Assembly (NCBI RefSeq): GCF_013664685.1
Contig: NZ_JAAKDE010000012.1
Span: 108,052 to 172,051, forward strand
Reading direction: 5' to 3'
DNA: 64,000 nt
Source of the DNA: Capillibacterium thermochitinicola
Lineage (GTDB): Bacteria > Bacillota > UBA4882 > UBA10575
Made by a program: the position numbers and the translations under genes. The stretch's first letter is position 1. Each line of letters starts with the position of its first letter. The notes below the pieces were generated by a model. That model did no database searches. It was not told the origin of the DNA and worked only from the letters and a program-made list of their open reading frames with translations. This document shows, in pieces, positions 38,480 to 47,005 of this stretch.

Positions 38480-40360
38480 ATGAGACAAAAATACGATGTG
38501 GCTGTAATCGGGGCGGGCCATGCCGGGTGTGAAGCGGCCAATGCCACTGCCAAAATGGGTTTTACCACCCTCCTCTTAACGATAAATTTTAATAATATTG
38601 CCTTTATGCCTTGCAATCCTTCGGTCGGGGGGCCGGGGAAAAGTAACCTGGTCCGCGAGGTTGATGCCCTCGGCGGCTTAATTGGACGGAATACCGACCG
38701 CGCCCATATTCAAATCCGGGCTTTAAACACCCAGAAAGGTCCGGCCGTCCGCGCTTTACGGGCACAGACGGATAAACGGCTTTACCAGCAGTTTATGCAG
38801 GAATATTTGGAAAAACAACCATTAATCACCATCCGTCAGGGCGAGGTTGTCGCCCTTGAGCGTTACAAAGATCTCTGGCGATTAACCCTTAGTACCGGAA
38901 TTACCTTTGAGGTTCCGGCGGTTGTCATCGCGACCGGGACCTTTTTGCGGGGGCGCGTCCATATTGGGAGTTTATCCTTTCCCTCCGGTCCGCAGGGACA
39001 GCATCCGGCGAACGCCCTGGCCGAGTATCTGGAGGCACAAGGCCTTAAATTCAAACGCTTCAAAACCGGAACACCCGCACGGGTGCGAAAACGGTCCATC
39101 AATTTTGACGCCATGATTGAACAACCCGGTGACCGTTTGGACCACGGGTTTTCCTACTGGTTGCCTTGGAGCCCGCGCGAACCCGTTTCTTGTTGGCTGA
39201 CCTACACTAATGAAAAAACCCATGCGATCATCCGTAATAATCTCCATCTGGCTCCCATGTATTGCGGGGCGATCAAAGGAATCGGCACCAGGTATTGCCC
39301 GGCCATTGAGAATAAAGTGGTTAATTTCCCCCAACGGGAAAGGCACCAGGTTTTCATCGAGCCGGAAGGTTTAAATACCGATGAAATGTATATTGCCGGG
39401 CTTTCCAGCAGTTTACCGGAGGAAATCCAAGATCAGTTTATCCGCACCGTTCCGGGGCTGGAAGCAGTAGAGATTGTTCGTCCCGGTTACGCCATTGAAT
39501 ACGATGTGATCGCTCCCGAACAGTTGCAGAACAGCTTGCAAATTCGAGGGTGGCCGGGGGTCTTTAGTGCCGGACAGATCAATGGTACTTCCGGTTATGA
39601 AGAAGCCGCGGCGCAAGGTATTATTGCGGGGATCAATGCCGGTTTGTATTTAAAAGGGGAAGAACCCTTTACCTTAGGGCGGAATGAGGCTTACATAGGG
39701 GTTCTCATCGATGATTTGGTAACCAAAGAGAACAACGAGCCCTACCGGATTATGACCTCGCGGGCTGAATTTCGCCTTTCTCTCCGTCAAGAAAATGCCG
39801 ACCTCAGGTTGACCGAGTACGGTTACCGGTTTAACCTAATCTCGTTGGAAGAGTATGACTGTTTCCAAAGGAAACGGGAGCGGATTGAGGAGACGTTGGC
39901 CTTCTTTACTGAGACCCATATTACTCCCGGGTCAGAGCAAGCGCTCCGCCTCAAAGAATTAACCGGCGTTGAAGTGAAACAGAAAAGCAGCCTTAAACAG
40001 TTGTTGCGGATGCCGCAGATCAAGATTACCGACCTCTGGGACCTGATCGACCCCGACCAAAAGCAGCCCCTCACCGACGAAGTGGTCGAAAACTTCATTA
40101 AATACGAAGGCTATTTGGAAAGGGAAGAAAAGATGGCAGCCCGTTTGGCAAAAATGGAGGAGAAGAAGATTCCGCCTGACTTTGATTATACCGCGGTACC
40201 GAATCTGTCTTCCGAAGCCCGGGAAAAGCTACAGAAATTTCGGCCGGCCACCCTGGGTCAAGCGGGACGGATTAGCGGTGTCAGCCCGGCCGATCTAAGT
40301 ACCCTTTTAATCTGGATCACCAGGAGTAACCGGCAATGTACAGCGCCCAAACATTTATGA
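38480..40360 (+). CDS. mnmG: tRNA uridine 5-carboxymethylaminomethyl modification enzyme MnmG
   Basis: FAD-dependent partner of MnmE. The 626-residue protein has the N-terminal dinucleotide-binding GAGHAGCEAA motif, the MPCNPSVGGPGKSNLVREVDALGG signature region, and GQINGTSGYEEAAAQG. ATG 38480 follows AGGGAG (38467-38472); the frame is open from TTG 38453 but that would overlap the mnmE stop. It overlaps rsmG at its end by 25 bases. Confidence 0.96.
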   Translation: MRQKYDVAVIGAGHAGCEAANATAKMGFTTLLLTINFNNIAFMPCNPSVGGPGKSNLVREVDALGGLIGRNTDRAHIQIRALNTQKGPAVRALRAQTDKRLYQQFMQEYLEKQPLITIRQGEVVALERYKDLWRLTLSTGITFEVPAVVIATGTFLRGRVHIGSLSFPSGPQGQHPANALAEYLEAQGLKFKRFKTGTPARVRKRSINFDAMIEQPGDRLDHGFSYWLPWSPREPVSCWLTYTNEKTHAIIRNNLHLAPMYCGAIKGIGTRYCPAIENKVVNFPQRERHQVFIEPEGLNTDEMYIAGLSSSLPEEIQDQFIRTVPGLEAVEIVRPGYAIEYDVIAPEQLQNSLQIRGWPGVFSAGQINGTSGYEEAAAQGIIAGINAGLYLKGEEPFTLGRNEAYIGVLIDDLVTKENNEPYRIMTSRAEFRLSLRQENADLRLTEYGYRFNLISLEEYDCFQRKRERIEETLAFFTETHITPGSEQALRLKELTGVEVKQKSSLKQLLRMPQIKITDLWDLIDPDQKQPLTDEVVENFIKYEGYLEREEKMAARLAKMEEKKIPPDFDYTAVPNLSSEAREKLQKFRPATLGQAGRISGVSPADLSTLLIWITRSNRQCTAPKHL

Positions 40361-41052
40361 ATGATCTATTTCAACCCTTTCCCGAACTGGACGCCGAAAA
40401 ACGGGAGAAGCTTTTTACCTATCTACAGCTGGTTTTGGAAACAAACCGCACCACCAACCTTACTGCCATTACCAGTTGGGAAGAGGCGGTTGTTAAGCAT
40501 CTTTATGATTCTTTAGTCGTAATCCGCTTAACCGCCTGGGCCGAGTGGCCGAAGATTCTTGACCTGGGATCAGGCGCCGGGCTTCCCGCCGTTCCCCTCT
40601 CTATTACCTACCCCCAGCAATCATACCACTTGGTGGAGGCCAGTCGCAAAAAGGCCGACTTTTTACACCGCGTTAAAGCGCAATTACAATTAGAAAACAT
40701 TTTTATCTATAACGACCGGGCGGAAAATCTCGCCCACCAGAAGGAATTTCGGGAACAATACCCGATGGTCACTGCCCGCGCGGTGGCCGAGACGGCCGCC
40801 CTTTTGGAACTAACCATTCCCTTCTGTGTAACCGGAGGGTTTGTTTTGGCTTATAAAGGCCCAAACTACCAGACCGAAATCGAAAAAGCCAAAACTGCAC
40901 AAGACCTCCTGAAGGTTGAGCTTAAGCAAGAGTTATCCTACCAATTACCGTTGGCGATGGGCGAGCGCACGCTCCTTTTGTTTCAAAAAACAGGACCCAC
41001 TTTGGACAAATACCCGCGGCGGCCCGGTGTTCCAGCAAAACGGCCTCTATAA
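40336..41052 (+). CDS. rsmG: 16S rRNA (guanine527-N7)-methyltransferase RsmG
   Basis: S-adenosylmethionine-dependent methyltransferase acting on G527 of 16S rRNA. The 238-residue protein has the Rossmann motif LDLGSGAGLPAVPL, VEASRKKADFL and the TARAVAET segment. ATG 40336 follows AGGAGT and lies inside the end of mnmG, so the two are coupled. The C-terminus KYPRRPGVPAKRPL matches the family. A parS site follows immediately. Confidence 0.95.
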   Translation: MYSAQTFMNDLFQPFPELDAEKREKLFTYLQLVLETNRTTNLTAITSWEEAVVKHLYDSLVVIRLTAWAEWPKILDLGSGAGLPAVPLSITYPQQSYHLVEASRKKADFLHRVKAQLQLENIFIYNDRAENLAHQKEFREQYPMVTARAVAETAALLELTIPFCVTGGFVLAYKGPNYQTEIEKAKTAQDLLKVELKQELSYQLPLAMGERTLLLFQKTGPTLDKYPRRPGVPAKRPL

Positions 41053-41053
41053 A

Positions 41054-41069
41054 TGTTTCACGTGAAACA
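41054..41069. promoter_or_regulatory. parS centromere site 1
   Basis: TGTTTCACGTGAAACA, a perfect 16-base parS palindrome. It lies directly after rsmG and before parA. ParB loads here and spreads on neighbouring DNA to drive origin segregation. Confidence 0.97.
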
Positions 41070-41076
41070 TTTTTGC

Positions 41077-41110
41077 AGCGGCCCCTACCCAAGGGGAGCC
41101 GCTCTTTTTT
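41077..41110 (+). terminator. Intrinsic terminator between rsmG and parA
   Basis: AGCGGCCCCT and GGGGAGCCGCT fold into a long GC-rich stem with one bulge, followed by TTTTTT. It separates mnmE-mnmG-rsmG from parAB. Confidence 0.8.
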
Positions 41111-41211
41111 ATTTCCTTCCGGTTTTTTGCAGGAAGATTGATCGGTCTTCGCGAACTAAAAGAAAGAATGAACCCAATATTGGTGGTCCAAGAGGCGAGG
41201 AGGTAAGGAGG

Positions 41212-41973
41212 ATGGGAAAAGTTTTTGCCATCACTAACCAGAAGGGTGGCGTTGGCAAGACAACGACCGCAGTTAATCTCGGTGCTTACTTAGCAGTTTT
41301 AGGGAAAAAAGTTTTAGTACTAGATAACGACCCCCAAGGGAATGCGACCAGTGGCTTAGGGCTGCGGAAAAGTGAGATTAAAAAATGCATTTATGATGTT
41401 TTAGTGAGCGAAATCCCCATTGAAGAAGTGATCCTTCCCACCCAAGTCCCAAACTTATGGGCCGCACCGGCTACTATTCGCTTGGCCGGGGCCGAGGCGG
41501 AATTGGTTGGTATGATGGCGCGCGACCAGCGTCTCCGCCGTTCCATTGAACCGGTCAGACAAGCATATGACTATATTTTAATCGATTGCCCCCCTTCCCT
41601 TGGGAATTTAACCCTTAATGCCCTAGCGGCGGCGGATGCGGTGATCGTACCGATTCAATGTGAATATTACGCTTTGGAAGGCCTCAGCCAACTGATGAAG
41701 ACTTTACAGTTGGTCCAGAAGTATTCTAATCCATCACTGGAAGTGGAAGGGGTCGTTTTAACCATGTATGACCACCGGACTAACCTTTCCCAACAGGTGG
41801 CGGAGGAAGTCCGGAACTATTTCCAAGACCGCGTTTATAATTCGGTAATTCCCAGGAACATCAGGCTCAGCGAAGCACCGAGTCACGGTTTACCGATTAA
41901 TCTGTATGATAATCGTTCTAAGGGTGCCGAGGCCTACTTTGAATTGGCTAAGGAAGTGATTGCCCGTGAATAA
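41212..41973 (+). CDS. parA: Chromosome-partitioning ATPase ParA (Soj)
   Basis: Walker-type ATPase that works with ParB-parS to move origins apart, and in Bacillus also regulates DnaA. The 253-residue protein has the deviant Walker A KGGVGKTTT near residue 11, DNDPQGN and YILIDCPPSL. The frame is open to 41053, but ATG 41212 with GAGGAGG and AAGGAGG before it gives the standard start MGKVFAITNQKGG. It overlaps parB by eight bases. Confidence 0.96.
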   Translation: MGKVFAITNQKGGVGKTTTAVNLGAYLAVLGKKVLVLDNDPQGNATSGLGLRKSEIKKCIYDVLVSEIPIEEVILPTQVPNLWAAPATIRLAGAEAELVGMMARDQRLRRSIEPVRQAYDYILIDCPPSLGNLTLNALAAADAVIVPIQCEYYALEGLSQLMKTLQLVQKYSNPSLEVEGVVLTMYDHRTNLSQQVAEEVRNYFQDRVYNSVIPRNIRLSEAPSHGLPINLYDNRSKGAEAYFELAKEVIARE

Positions 41974-42844
41974 AACACGCGCTTTGGGTAAAGGGTTAGG
42001 GGCGCTCATTCCACAGCTGGAAGAAGAGGACCTCCAGAACACACAAGAAATCCCGGTGGAAAGTATCGAGCCAAACCCTTATCAACCCCGACGACACTTT
42101 GACCCGGAAAGTCTACAAGAATTAGCTGCCTCCATCAAAGAGCATGGAGTTCTCCAACCCTTACTGGTGCGGAGAAAAGGCGACGGCTACCAGCTCATCG
42201 CGGGCGAGCGCCGTTTGCGGGCGGCGAGACAGGTCGGTCTGACCACGGTTCCCGTCGTGGTCAAAGAATTGGACGACCGCACGATTATGGAGATTGCGTT
42301 GGTCGAAAATTTGCAGCGGGAAGATTTAAACCCTATGGAAGAAGCCGAAGCGTACCAACGGCTAATGGCGGAGTTTAATCTGACCCAAGAAGAAGTAGCC
42401 AAGGCCGTAGGGAAGAGCCGGTCGGCCATCGCCAATACCTTACGTTTGCTTAATTTGCCGGAACCAATTCAGCAGATGGTTGCTGAAGGCCAACTGACAA
42501 TGGGACATGCCCGTGCGCTCCTTAGCCTTGAACAGCCAGAGCAACAGCTTTATATCAGCGAAAAGATTCTCCAGGAAAAACTATCGGTTCGCGAGACGGA
42601 AGAATTGGTGCGCCAGATCCATCTCTCTGGTGTTTCACGTGAAACATTGACGGGGGAAGAGAACAAGAAGCCAAAGGTTAGGCAAAAAATTGATCCAAAC
42701 CTCCAAGCAATCATTGATGATATGACCCGGATCTTTGGCACTAAAGTTAATATTAAAAGCAGTGGTGACCGGGGGAAGATCGAGATTGAATATTACTCAC
42801 CGGAAGAATTTGAAAGAATCACGGAAATTTTGTTGAGTTTATAG
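41966..42844 (+). CDS. parB: Chromosome-partitioning protein ParB (Spo0J)
   Basis: DNA-binding CTPase clamp that loads at parS. The 292-residue protein starts MNKTRALGKGLGALIPQ. The CTP-binding box is in LIAGERRLRAARQVG, followed by the helix-turn-helix TQEEVAKAVGKSRSAIANTLRLL and a C-terminal dimerisation domain. GTG 41966 has AGGAAG nine bases before it. The gene contains its own parS at 42631-42646, as in Bacillus subtilis spo0J. Confidence 0.96.
   Translation: MNKTRALGKGLGALIPQLEEEDLQNTQEIPVESIEPNPYQPRRHFDPESLQELAASIKEHGVLQPLLVRRKGDGYQLIAGERRLRAARQVGLTTVPVVVKELDDRTIMEIALVENLQREDLNPMEEAEAYQRLMAEFNLTQEEVAKAVGKSRSAIANTLRLLNLPEPIQQMVAEGQLTMGHARALLSLEQPEQQLYISEKILQEKLSVRETEELVRQIHLSGVSRETLTGEENKKPKVRQKIDPNLQAIIDDMTRIFGTKVNIKSSGDRGKIEIEYYSPEEFERITEILLSL
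42631..42646. promoter_or_regulatory. parS centromere site 2, inside parB
   Basis: A second perfect TGTTTCACGTGAAACA, within the parB coding region and encoding part of VSRET. Bacillus subtilis also carries a parS inside spo0J. Confidence 0.97.
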
Positions 42845-42996
42845 ACAAAAGGCAGGACCAGGAAACGCAAGACAGTGGATACTATTCCGGCCCCGGTTTA
42901 GGTAAAGGCGTAGTCAAGGCACATATACATGAGGGATAAACACCGAGTGGTAAAAAAGTATAAACTCCAAATAGAGTCATAAAAGGATACCAGAGT

Positions 42997-43033
42997 ATCG
43001 CCTAAGTTAATATATTGGCTTGGGCGATTTTTT
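42997..43033 (+). terminator. Intrinsic terminator of parAB
   Basis: ATCGCCTAAG pairs with CTTGGGCGAT over ten bases (one G.U) around a 12-base AT-rich loop, followed by six T. Confidence 0.85.
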
Positions 43034-43074
43034 ATAGAATATGGATCAGGGACAACGGCAAGAAATTGTATAGA

Positions 43075-43088
43075 CGAACATCCGTTCG
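43075..43088. promoter_or_regulatory. Perfect SOS (LexA/DinR) box without an adjacent damage gene
   Basis: CGAACATCCGTTCG fits the Bacillus-type consensus CGAAC-N4-GTTCG at every fixed position. The nearest downstream gene is the DUF4446 gene, 215 bases away, so the target is unclear. Confidence 0.55.
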
Positions 43089-43302
43089 ATTAACCATTCG
43101 TCTTTATAACTGGGAAAATGTTGCCGATGATCTTATTGAACAGATATAGAGGGATGGGGTGGCTGATTGAATCATGGACAGGCGAAGACCTGTAAAAAAG
43201 ATTATGATGAGATCATAAAGAAATTCTATTTTTATAAAGGATGTGGCAAGATCAGCAAGAATAATTATATTGACAAAGATTGGACAAGAAGGAGCGTTCA
43301 TC

Positions 43303-43812
43303 GTGGCGGAAATAATCGAATTCTTCAGCAGTTTGTCACCACAGGAGCGATTTTTTTGGGTCCTCCTAGTCATACAGGGGCTTGTCCTCCTCGGACTTCT
43401 AATCACCGGTTTTCAGCTGCATAAACTGATGAACCGCTATAGGTTACTCCTTACTGGAAACAAAGGTGCCAATTTAGAGGAAATCTTGCTTGATTTGGGC
43501 GAAAGAATGAAGAATGCGGAGGAAAGACTTTTAAGCGGAGAAGCAAGGATTGATCAGCTCGAGCGGGAGGCCACCGCTTATCTCCAGAGGTGGGCGCTTC
43601 AGCGGTATAAAGCCTTTGCCAACGTGGGCGGGGACCAGAGCTTTTCGCTTGTTCTTCTGGACCGCAAAGGCAACGGCGTAATGCTCAGCAGCATCTACGG
43701 GCGGGATGAATCAAGGGTATATGCCAAATCGATCAGCGGCGGAAAGGCGAATTACCCCCTGTCCGACGAAGAAGAACAGGTTTTAGCTGCAGCTCTTGAA
43801 GGAAGAAAATAA
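43303..43812 (+). CDS. DUF4446 family protein
   Basis: A 169-residue protein with one N-terminal membrane helix (about residues 17-38), a coiled-coil region (about 55-90) and a C-terminal domain with the DUF4446 pattern FANVGGDQSFSLVLLD then GNGVMLSSIYGR and SVRVYAKSI-like strand. The family commonly lies just after parB in Clostridia; its function is unknown. The frame is open from 43243, but GTG 43303 with AAGGAG eight bases before it is the best start. About 240 bases without a recognisable feature follow before the next gene. Confidence 0.85.
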   Translation: MAEIIEFFSSLSPQERFFWVLLVIQGLVLLGLLITGFQLHKLMNRYRLLLTGNKGANLEEILLDLGERMKNAEERLLSGEARIDQLEREATAYLQRWALQRYKAFANVGGDQSFSLVLLDRKGNGVMLSSIYGRDESRVYAKSISGGKANYPLSDEEEQVLAAALEGRK

Positions 43813-44051
43813 AAGGAAAAGAAAAAAGCAGGAAGGATTTTTCAGGAAAAAGGAGAATAAGTTACGTACTGTTAATAAATGAATATTCAAAGCCAGATGG
43901 TGGTAAGCCCGGCGGCCTTTGTCTTAGTTGTTTACGCGGGGATTAGTCGTGCTCGCCCGTTTCCGGTTGGTGGATGGACAAATTGAGTTATTTTTGAAGA
44001 TAATTACGGAGGGAACGTGGCATAATAGATTCGGGTAAGCGGTGATAGAAA

Positions 44052-44453
44052 TTGATCGATGGTCGTGCGACGCTGGTCAGTAGAATAAAAAAATATTGGC
44101 GAAAAAAAAGGGAAGTACGTTATACTTTTATGTTGGTTCCGCGTGGTTCAGGAGTAACTAAAAGTATTAATATCCCTTTTTTCATCATTGTCCTTTTTTT
44201 CCTTTTGTTCGCGGCTAATATTTACTTCTTGGTCCGTTATCCTTTGCGTCTTTCGGAGATCGATAATTTAGATCGTAAAGTATACCAGCTTAATGACGTG
44301 ATTGCCCGAAACGACAACGATTTGAAATTGATTGATCCATCAATCAAAAAGACGGAAGAGTTCGAAGCAATTGTAGCGCAACATAGTGAGATCATAAAAC
44401 AGATCGAAGCATTACACCGTTCAATTTTGGATAAAAAAGCTGGTAAGTTTTGA
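44052..44453 (+). CDS. Stand-alone membrane-anchor and coiled-coil protein, paralogous to the N-terminus of the adjacent M23 proteins
   Basis: A 133-residue protein: a basic, RK-rich cytoplasmic start, a short YTFMLVPRG strand, a membrane helix (about residues 41-62) and a coiled coil. Its layout and key stretches match the first part of the two M23 peptidases downstream (44468-45448 and 46002-46988). The post-helix motif VRYPLRLSEI is shared as xRYP(L/F)RxxEI. The peptidase domain is absent; the gene simply ends after the coil, with its stop next to the following start. It may be a shortened duplicate or a regulatory partner that forms mixed coils. The start TTG 44052 is weakly supported. 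Confidence 0.65.
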   Translation: MIDGRATLVSRIKKYWRKKREVRYTFMLVPRGSGVTKSINIPFFIIVLFFLLFAANIYFLVRYPLRLSEIDNLDRKVYQLNDVIARNDNDLKLIDPSIKKTEEFEAIVAQHSEIIKQIEALHRSILDKKAGKF

Positions 44454-44467
44454 TAAAGGAGTCAATT

Positions 44468-45448
44468 ATGGAACGGGTAATGAAATCGCCGCTGAGGTTT
44501 TCCTCCCGGCGCCGGAAAAAAGATCGAGGCTATACGTTGATGGTGCTCCCGAACAAACCGGAAAAGGTGAGGAGCATCTATCTTCCTTTTGTCCTTATTG
44601 TAATATTCTTTTGTTTAATGGGCGTAAACTTCTATTTTCTATGTCGTTATCCTTTGCGGATTGCCGAGATCTTCCGACTTGAACAGGAGATTATCAATTG
44701 CAAGCAGATCATTGCCCGTCAAGAAAAAGAATTGAAAATGATCGATCCGGCGATTCGATCAACCCATGAGGTCGGGGAGATGATTAATGTCCATAATCGA
44801 CTGGCCATGGAGCTGGAGAACAAGTACAATGAAGTTCGGAACATCTCTTCACGGACGCGGGTCAGTCGGGGCAGTAGTTATCGTCCCTTCCAATTGCCCC
44901 AGTACAAGTTGTCCAGCGCCGATTCGGAGCTGACCAAACTATATATTCTCAACAGTAACCTGGACTTTCTGGATGAAGAGCTAAGCAAGACCAGTGCTCA
45001 ACTGCAAGATCTGTATTCCCGTTTTAGTGCCTATGACCGGGAGCTGGATTATACCCCCACCATTTACCCGTTAGTGCAAAAAGGCTATATCACTTCTTAT
45101 TATGGATACCGGCGGGATCCGGTCACCGGCCGGGTCGGTGCTTTCCATGAAGGGATCGATATTGCGGTACGGGCGGGGACGCCAGTGCGGGCGACCGCCG
45201 ACGGAACGGTGGTACGCGCTTCTTCCTATGGTACATACGGGTTGTTTATCGAGATTAAACATGGCTCCTATGGGTACCGTACAAGGTATGCCCATAATAG
45301 TAAAATATTGGTTAGAGAAGGGCAGCAGGTGAAAAAGGGCGATATCATTGCCCTGGTTGGGAGTACGGGTAAAAGTACCGGTCCCCACCTTCATTACGAA
45401 GTTCTCTATAACGGTAAACCGGTTAATCCACGAAACTACCTGCCGTAA
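44468..45448 (+). CDS. Membrane-anchored M23 metallopeptidase (copy 1)
   Basis: A peptidoglycan endopeptidase of about 326 residues. It has a basic cytoplasmic start, a YTLMVLPN strand, a membrane helix (about residues 38-60), a coiled coil (about 65-190) and a C-terminal M23 domain (about 215-325). The zinc ligands are present: His and Asp in FHEGIDIA, and the HxH in GPHLHYEV, so it should be active. ATG 44468 follows AAAGGAG. It is followed after 21 bases by a bactofilin, the pairing known from Helicobacter CcmA-Csd1 and related shape systems. Confidence 0.88.
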   Translation: MERVMKSPLRFSSRRRKKDRGYTLMVLPNKPEKVRSIYLPFVLIVIFFCLMGVNFYFLCRYPLRIAEIFRLEQEIINCKQIIARQEKELKMIDPAIRSTHEVGEMINVHNRLAMELENKYNEVRNISSRTRVSRGSSYRPFQLPQYKLSSADSELTKLYILNSNLDFLDEELSKTSAQLQDLYSRFSAYDRELDYTPTIYPLVQKGYITSYYGYRRDPVTGRVGAFHEGIDIAVRAGTPVRATADGTVVRASSYGTYGLFIEIKHGSYGYRTRYAHNSKILVREGQQVKKGDIIALVGSTGKSTGPHLHYEVLYNGKPVNPRNYLP

Positions 45449-45469
45449 TCATTATTGAGGAGGATACTG

Positions 45470-45916
45470 ATGAGAAAAGACAAGCATGAAGCAAACAACA
45501 AAGGTGGAAGCAGGAAAATTGACACTCTGATCGGAAAGGATTCCGCCTTTACAGGTAATATAGAATCCACGGGGACAATCCGGATTGACGGTAAGTTTGA
45601 CGGCGAAATCATCACCAAAGGGGATTTGGTGATTGGGGAAAGTGGAGTAGTACAAGGGAAGATTAAAGCCGAAAACATCACTATTGCCGGTAAAGTCCAG
45701 GGTGAAGTAGAGGCCGCCGGCAAGTTGGAATTGGTTCCGACCGGGAACTTGCAAGGGGAAGCCAAAATGGCCTTGTTGGTGGTGGAAGAAGGCGCGGTCT
45801 TCCAAGGGAACTGTCAACAATTCAGCAAGGATAGTAAGGAAAAAGGGAAGTTTCTACCGATTGGAACCCCGGCGGAACAAAAAGGCCAAGCGAACAGCGG
45901 TCAGACCCAACGCTAA
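45470..45916 (+). CDS. Bactofilin (copy 1)
   Basis: A polymer-forming cytoskeletal protein of about 148 residues (DUF583). The right-handed beta-helix repeats are visible: TGNIESTGTIRIDGKFDGEI, GDLVIGESGVVQGKI and NITIAGKVQGEVEA. The tails are charged and unstructured. ATG 45470 has GAGGAGG six bases before it; TTG 45455 in the same frame lacks a site. It lies between two M23 peptidase genes and may position them. Confidence 0.9.
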   Translation: MRKDKHEANNKGGSRKIDTLIGKDSAFTGNIESTGTIRIDGKFDGEIITKGDLVIGESGVVQGKIKAENITIAGKVQGEVEAAGKLELVPTGNLQGEAKMALLVVEEGAVFQGNCQQFSKDSKEKGKFLPIGTPAEQKGQANSGQTQR

Positions 45917-46001
45917 GGCAAGACGTGCCAGGCTGACGGGATGGGTCCACAGTTTTACATTCAACACACTGCTCTTCTTGGGGTAAAGGATTAAATCATT
46001 A

Positions 46002-46988
46002 ATGGTGGCAAAGATGAGAGAAGTGGATAACCGGGCTTTTGTTTTTTTGTGGAGAAAAAGAAGAAGGAAGAGAGAAAAAGGGTATTGCTTAATGATCGTC
46101 CCCAATAACAAGGGGAAGGTCAACTCGATAAACATCCCTTACTTTGTTTTTATCTCTTTCTTTATCATTATGGCGGTCAACATTTATTATCTTGTCCGTT
46201 ATCCTTTCCGCATTTCGGAGATCTGGGAGCTGGAACGGCATATTTATGATTTACGCCAGATCATCGCCAAGCAGGACAAAGAACTGCGGCGGCTTGATCC
46301 TTGTCTGAAAGCAACCCAGGAGATGGCGGGCAAGTTAAACGCCTCCAACCGTTTCTTTGTTGATATGGAGTTGGAATATGACCGCCTGCGCAACAACAAA
46401 AAAACCGGGGAAAAAGCCCTGACGTACCGGGAAGTATATTTACCCGGTTACCGGCTGTCCAGTGCCGACCAGGATTACTCTAAATTAGAACTCTTAAACA
46501 GTAACTTAAGCTATCTTGAAGAAGAGCTTGCCTTCACCAGTTCCGCACTGGATGATCTATTAACCAAGTATAAAACATACGACCGTCAACTCGACTTCAT
46601 CCCGACCATCTGGCCGCTGGCCCGTGACCGGCGGATCTCCTCCGGTTTTGGTTACCGACGGCACCCGGTTCATAAACAGGTCATATTCCACCACGGAATA
46701 GACATCCCGTCCCGGATCGGAACGCCGGTGCGGGCGACCGCCGAGGGAACGGTGACGATTGCGGGACCCCGGGGCGGCTATGGCCTTTTGGTTGAAATTA
46801 ACCACGGCAACGGATACCGGACGCGATACGGGCATAACAGTCGACTGGCGGTCCGGGTTGGACAAAAAGTGAAAAAAGGACAGATCATTGCGTACGTCGG
46901 TAATACCGGGACCAGTACCGGACCCCACGTTCACTATGAGGTACGACTTAACAATGTTCCGGTAGACCCAACACCATATCTTAATTGA
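46002..46988 (+). CDS. Membrane-anchored M23 metallopeptidase (copy 2)
   Basis: A paralogue of the copy at 44468 with the same plan: basic start, YCLMIVPN strand, membrane helix, VRYPFRISEI, coiled coil and M23 domain. It is 328 residues if it starts at ATG 46002; ATG 46014 is possible. Zinc ligands are His and Asp in FHHGIDIP and the HxH in GPHVHYEV. The domain between coil and peptidase carries the same LSSAD and DYSKLELLNSNL pattern as copy 1, so the two arose by duplication. A second bactofilin follows, starting 18 bases after its stop. Confidence 0.87.
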   Translation: MVAKMREVDNRAFVFLWRKRRRKREKGYCLMIVPNNKGKVNSINIPYFVFISFFIIMAVNIYYLVRYPFRISEIWELERHIYDLRQIIAKQDKELRRLDPCLKATQEMAGKLNASNRFFVDMELEYDRLRNNKKTGEKALTYREVYLPGYRLSSADQDYSKLELLNSNLSYLEEELAFTSSALDDLLTKYKTYDRQLDFIPTIWPLARDRRISSGFGYRRHPVHKQVIFHHGIDIPSRIGTPVRATAEGTVTIAGPRGGYGLLVEINHGNGYRTRYGHNSRLAVRVGQKVKKGQIIAYVGNTGTSTGPHVHYEVRLNNVPVDPTPYLN

Positions 46989-47005
46989 AGGGGTCGATAG
47001 CTGTT

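Larger units (their letters stand above)
42845..43302. other. Gene-poor region between parB and the DUF4446 gene
   Basis: No gene is convincing here. It holds the parAB terminator (42997-43033) and a perfect SOS box (43075-43088). After the box a short open frame encodes about 24 residues (TSVRLTIRLYNWENVADDLI, then EQI) before a TAG at 43147-43149. This could be the relic of a lost gene's C-terminus. The start site AAGGAG of the next gene is at 43289-43294. Confidence 0.5.

Noticed and set aside
41053..41211. An N-terminal extension of ParA from 41053
   Set aside because: It would translate through the parS site and the terminator; ATG 41212 has strong ribosome sites and the normal ParA start.
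42845..43000. c-di-GMP riboswitch suggested by GGAAACGCAAGACAG and CGGCCCCGG
   Set aside because: The order and pairing of the known aptamer are not met and no downstream helix fits.
43104..43406. Minus-strand 100-codon frame opposite the DUF4446 start
   Set aside because: It is antisense to the promoter and start region of DUF4446 and has no ribosome site or recognisable domain.
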